Source: Chamaecyparis obtusa
Taxonomy: Eukaryota > Streptophyta > Pinopsida > Cupressales > Cupressaceae
Length of the DNA: 64,000 bases
Direction of reading: 5' to 3'
Assembly: GCA_027943335.1 (NCBI GenBank)
Contig: BSBK01007027.1
Location: 1 to 64,000, forward strand
In this document: positions 59,755 through 64,000 of the stretch, one piece after another
Layout: each line of letters opens with the position of its first letter
Position numbering within the stretch: position 1 is the stretch's first letter
Made by a program: the position numbers and the translations under genes
Notes under the pieces: generated by a model
Database searches by the model: none
What the model saw: only the letters and a program-made list of their open reading frames with translations
What the model was told of the DNA's origin: nothing

Positions 59755-62700
59755 AATGCTAGAAGAAACCAAGGGGAACCATGGTGAGTTCCTCAGTGAT
59801 AGCAAGAGAGAATGCCTCCTTTGACAAAGGCCTCCGATATAATTTGAGTCGATGCCCATTAACAAGAAGTGTGTGATGCTCTGAATCCATAGTGCAAAGT
59901 TGTACATCACCATTATCAAAGACATGGGCAATTTCATAGGGACCTAGCCAATGAGTATGGAATTTACCTTTGAAATCCTAAAACTAAGAATCATACAAAA
60001 GCGCCCAATCACCTAGTTGGAAGGAGCATTGACGAATGTGTTTGTCATGCCAAAGTGCTCACTAATTTTGGACAAGTTCAGTATCAGGGAGTGCATCTTG
60101 ACAAAGTTCATCCAAGGAGTGGATTTGTGTTAGGCATTCCCATTGAGCATCAGAGAGACTCAAACCAAGTTGAAGTACAGTTCAAAGAGTCTTAATCTCA
60201 AACTCAATAGGAAGAACAACCCACTTACCATAGACCATTTCATAAGGGGTCAGACCAGTGGTGGTCTTCCACATTGTATGATAGGCCCACATAGCTTCAG
60301 GAAGCCATGTGGCCCAATCACACTTATGAAGAGCAACAGTCTTTGTAAGAATATTCTCCAGTTCCCGATTAGTGACCTTTCCCTGTCCATTTGCTTGACG
60401 ATGATAGGGTGATGATTTCCGATGGCAGATTTCATACTCTTTGACTAATGTAACAATGAGATCTGAAGTGAACTAGGGTCCCTGATCCATAGTAATCTCT
60501 CATGGAACACCAAAGTGGGTGAAAATCTTAGAGTACAAGAAGGTAGAAACTTTGGTATCACAAGCATGCTTGAGGGAAACCACTTCTACCCACTTGGTAA
60601 CATAATCCATACAAACAAGAATATATTCCTTGTTGTTAGAAGGTGGATTGATAGGGCCCACAAAGTCAAGACCCCACTTCTCAAAAGGTTCAATAGAAAT
60701 TTGAGGATGGAGGGGCATTTCATCAGAATGAGTAGGATGACCCATTCACTGGCATTGATCACAATGATGAACATAACACTTGCAATCCTTATGGAGTGTA
60801 GGCCAGTAATATCCTACAGTAAGAATCTTTTGAGCAGTCTGTTGAGTAGCAAAGTTTCCTCCACAAGGTTCAGTATGGCAGGTGCGTAGAATATCAAAAA
60901 CATCCTCTTCAAGGACACACCGATGCATAATGTTATCAATGCCAGTACGGAAGAGAAGACCATTGATCCATGTATACTGTCCACTTAGGCTGACCAACTT
61001 CCAATGTTCTCGAGGAGAAAAGTGCACTGGAAACTTGCATGTAACCAAATAGTTGGCGATGTCGGCATACTATGGACTCTTGGTGGAAATGGCAAAGAGG
61101 TGTTCATCAGGAAATGTATCATCAATAGAAACAGATTCACCATCTGATTGTTGTAACCGAGACAAGAAAGCTACAACCACATTTTCTCGACTATGCTTAT
61201 CAAGTATAGTGACATCAAATTATTATAATAAAAGTAACCATCTAATAACTCTACCAGTTACCATGGGTTTATTCATTAGAAATTGAATTGCAAAATGATC
61301 AGTATGAACAAACACTTTATAACTAGTAATGTAGTGCCAAAATTTGTTAAGAGCATAAACAACAGCTAAAAATTCTTTTTCAGTTACCATATAGTTTACC
61401 TCGGCCCCAGTGAAGTTCTTGCTAACGTAGTAAATGGAATAGAATAGGTTGTCTTCTTTTTGTCTGAGTACTACTCCCATTGAAAAATCAAAAGCATCAG
61501 TGTGAATATGGAATGGTAATTCCCAATTAGGGCCTCTAAGGATGGGAGTAGTCACAAGTTTTCTTTTAATAGTTTCAAAGGCTTCTTAACACTCAGGAGT
61601 CCAAGTGAAGTCAACATCTTTGCCTAACAAAGAAAATAAAGGAGAAGCAATCTTACTAAAGTTTTGAATAAATCTCGTATAATATCCAGCAAGACCAAGG
61701 AAACTTCTAATGTCTTTCTGAGCTGAAGGTGTAGGGAGGTCCTGGATTATTTGGACATTTTTTGGATCAACTTGGATACCTTTTGAGGAAATAAGGTGGC
61801 CTAAGACAATTCCTTCAGTCATTAACATATGACACTTCTCATGGCTCAGTGATAGGATAAGTCAATACATCTTTTAGGTACTTTCTCCAAATTATCTCTA
61901 GCTTCTTCAAAAGTATTCCCATGAACAGTAAAATCATCCATATAAAGTTCTACACAATCATTAACTAGATCAACAAAGATGCTTAATACTGCCTGTTGAA
62001 ACGTAGTAGAGGCATTACATAATCCAAAAGGAAGAACATTGTATGCAAAAGTTCCCCATGAACAAGTGAAAGTGGTCTTATCTTGATCTTTCAGGGCAAT
62101 GTGAATTTGATTGTACCCGCTGAATCCATCCAAGAAAGAGAAGAATCATTTCCCTGCAAGAGTATCCAAAAATTGATCAATAAAGGGTAATGGAAAGTGA
62201 TCCTTCTTAGTTGCCTTATTTAAAGCTCTATAATCAACACAAATATGCCACTTACTATTTTTCTTTGGAACAACAACCAAATGAGATACCCACCTGCTAT
62301 CTGAGATAGGATATATAAAACCAACATTCAATAATTTCTAAAGCTCTTCCTTGACTATGTCGTGTAAAGCAGGATTAAGTCTTCATTGTGGTTGTTGAAT
62401 AGGGTGACTTCCTTCTTCTATGTAAATGTGGTGCATACAAGTGTCTAGATGAATACCTCACATATCTTGATACTCCCATGCAAATGCATCTTTATTTGCT
62501 TTGAGCACACCTATGAGATCTTTGACTTGAGTTGGTGTCAACTATCGATTAATATTGAGGGTACATCCTGGTAAAATCTCCATAGGTTTTGAAGGTGTAG
62601 GACCATTAAGAATGAGTTCTACTGATGCTCCTAGTTTATCTAAAGATAATAATGGACTATATAAACATTGATGTGGAAAAAGCTGGTGTAAGATGAAAAA

Positions 62701-63400
62701 GTGTTTGATAGATCGAGGATTGTTAATCAGGGGAAAATTTCCAAAAGGACAATCAACAATTGTATGAGGAGGAAAAACCATAGTTTCTAAGATATCATTG
62801 GACTCATACCTATTCTAAAGAAAGTTCATCAAAATGGTGTCCTCGATAGGCTCCTCAAGGTGATGGACTTTCTCGATGGCAAGGATTGGTACTAAATCTT
62901 CTACAACATTATCAATCCATGCAGGATCTTCTGTGTCCAACAAGGGGTGAGCAGGGGGATATAAGGTCAATTGTTTTGTTTTCTCTCCATTGGAAATAAC
63001 CATATTACCTGACTGACAATTGATGTGGGCATTGGTAGTGGCTAACCAGGGTCTCCCTAGAATTAAAGGATAGCCCCCCAACTTAGCTTTTGGTTGCAAA
63101 ATCATAAAATCAGTTGGATAATCCCAACTATCAATGGAAAGAACAACATCTTCTATAATCCCCTCTAGTTTGAGTAAGGATCAATCAGCCATCTGAAGCA
63201 CTGTAGGAGTAGGTCTAAGTCCATCCAAAGATAATTTGATTTTTGTTTCATTGGTCATCACATTTATAGCAGCACCTAGATCTACAAGTGTGTTAGGAAT
63301 AACACTGATGCTTACTTGTATAACAGGGCTACCAGGATCTGCATATTTTGGAATGGTTATATTCCCCAACATTAATTCAGCTAATTGTCCAATAACTTGA
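59755..63400 (-). pseudogene. Element B pol (protease-RT-RNase H-integrase)
   Basis: The protease region (63372-62815) has IPNTLVDLGAAINVM, with the active-site DxG as DLGA, and LGGYPLILGRPWLATTNA. Reverse transcriptase (62331-61590) has WVSHLVVVPKK, FLDGFSGYNQIHI, LPFGLCNASTTFQ and YMDD (~61950). RNase H (61555-61223) has HIHTDAFDFSMGVVL, TEKEFLAVVYALNKFW and VHTDH, with all three motifs kept. Integrase has the zinc finger (HTEPCGG...CDQCQ), CMDYVTKWVEVV and TMDQGP. At HRQANGQGKVTNRE the catalytic Glu is Lys (codon 60379-60377). The C-terminal part reads GPYEIAHVFDNGDVQL, ending near 59755. Sequence style fits the Athila-like, non-chromodomain gypsy branch. Stops break it into about ten pieces. 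Confidence 0.88.
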
Positions 63401-63690
63401 ATTGTCTTTGGATCCTCCTTCTTTTTCTATTGCCAGGTGCATAACTCAAGTACTATTTTATTGTATACTAGAATATCCTTAAGAGCCTACAAAAGAGGAA
63501 TTTTGATGTTAACATTCTTGAGTTCATTCATAAAATCAAACTCAGTTTGTGTATGTTCCTTTGGTATAGGTTTAGAAAGCAAGCACTCAGGAAAAGGTGG
63601 AGGAAAGGGAGGTTCCTTGGGAATGTCCTCCTTATCTTCTTCTTTGATTTCTATGATAGTTGGCCCTTGGAGAGCCTTTCCTAACCTTAA

Positions 63691-64000
63691 CTAAACTCCT
63701 TCCAGTTCGACTACATTGATTGGATAAGTAGGGTAATTTTCCACCTCATTATTATATATGGGCTGAGGAGGTTTGTTGTTGGGATTTGGATTCAATTGAG
63801 CTAGCATGGATGTGGGTCTAGGCGGTTGTGGTGGATTTAAAGGTGGACTTGAGGAAGATGAAGGTAATGGAGGAAGAAATTGTTGAGGTTGTTGATAGGG
63901 ACTTATCATTGGTGGTGGTGGAAAGGATTGTTGTGGAAAATAAGGTGGTGTATAAGGTTGTGGAGGTGGATACAAAAATTATGGCACATGTGGCCTCCAT
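63691..64000 (-). pseudogene. Element B gag C-terminal part (enters from the window edge)
   Basis: Proline/serine-rich frame (PPPPMISPYQQPQQFLPPLP) ending TYPINVVELEGV at 63691, followed by degraded sequence toward the protease. The gag core and 5' LTR are outside the window. Confidence 0.6.

Overview
This window looks like heterochromatic DNA from a large-genome seed plant. It is AT-rich, almost gene-free, and filled with old, nested, stop-riddled retrotransposons and broken copies of conserved plant genes. The particular mix (chromovirus, Tat-like and Athila-like gypsy elements, copia LTRs, a LINE with an extra ORF) suggests a gymnosperm, probably a conifer. That assignment is inference; no species marker is visible. 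I see no intact host gene, no tRNA or rRNA gene and no CRISPR array.

Layout. 1-2.7 kb is non-coding with a GTAT microsatellite and a diverged 0.28-kb tandem duplication. 2733-9074 is a complete but dead minus-strand Ty3/gypsy chromovirus with two LTRs, an initiator-Met tRNA primer site and a 5-bp target duplication (CAATG). 10.3-14.1 kb holds a dispersed repeat in three copies, one split by a 1.47-kb solo copia LTR, and a minus-strand LINE fragment. 14.1-18.8 kb contains a fragmented pseudogene of the nucleolar GTPase NOG1 and six long inverted repeats. 20.2-21.9 kb holds unidentified acidic coding remnants, then a dyskerin (CBF5/NAP57) fragment fused to an HSP70-like tail. 21.96-31.6 kb is a copia LTR split by an 8.1-kb minus-strand LINE with ORF1, ORF2 and an additional ORF3. 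31.97-35.2 kb is a plus-strand copia element truncated in integrase. 35.3-41.0 kb is non-coding. 41.1-43.3 kb has two intron-retaining pseudogene copies of the AAA ATPase CDC48, the second joined to a NOG1 fragment. 49.3-55.5 kb is a minus-strand Tat-like gypsy element (element A) with a second, plant-type RNase H between protease and reverse transcriptase. A younger Athila-like gypsy element (element B, 55537 to beyond the window end) is inserted into the gag region of element A. Element B carries an extra ORF downstream of pol and an internal copy of its polypurine tract.

Most notable: the extra ORF of the LINE and the extra ORF of gypsy element B share a colinear set of motifs, although the two elements belong to different retrotransposon classes. 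The LINE ORF3 start codon overlaps the ORF2 stop codon (ATGA). Decay is dominated by changes that read as C-to-T/G-to-A transitions, including the same catalytic Glu-to-Lys change in the integrases of both gypsy elements A and B.
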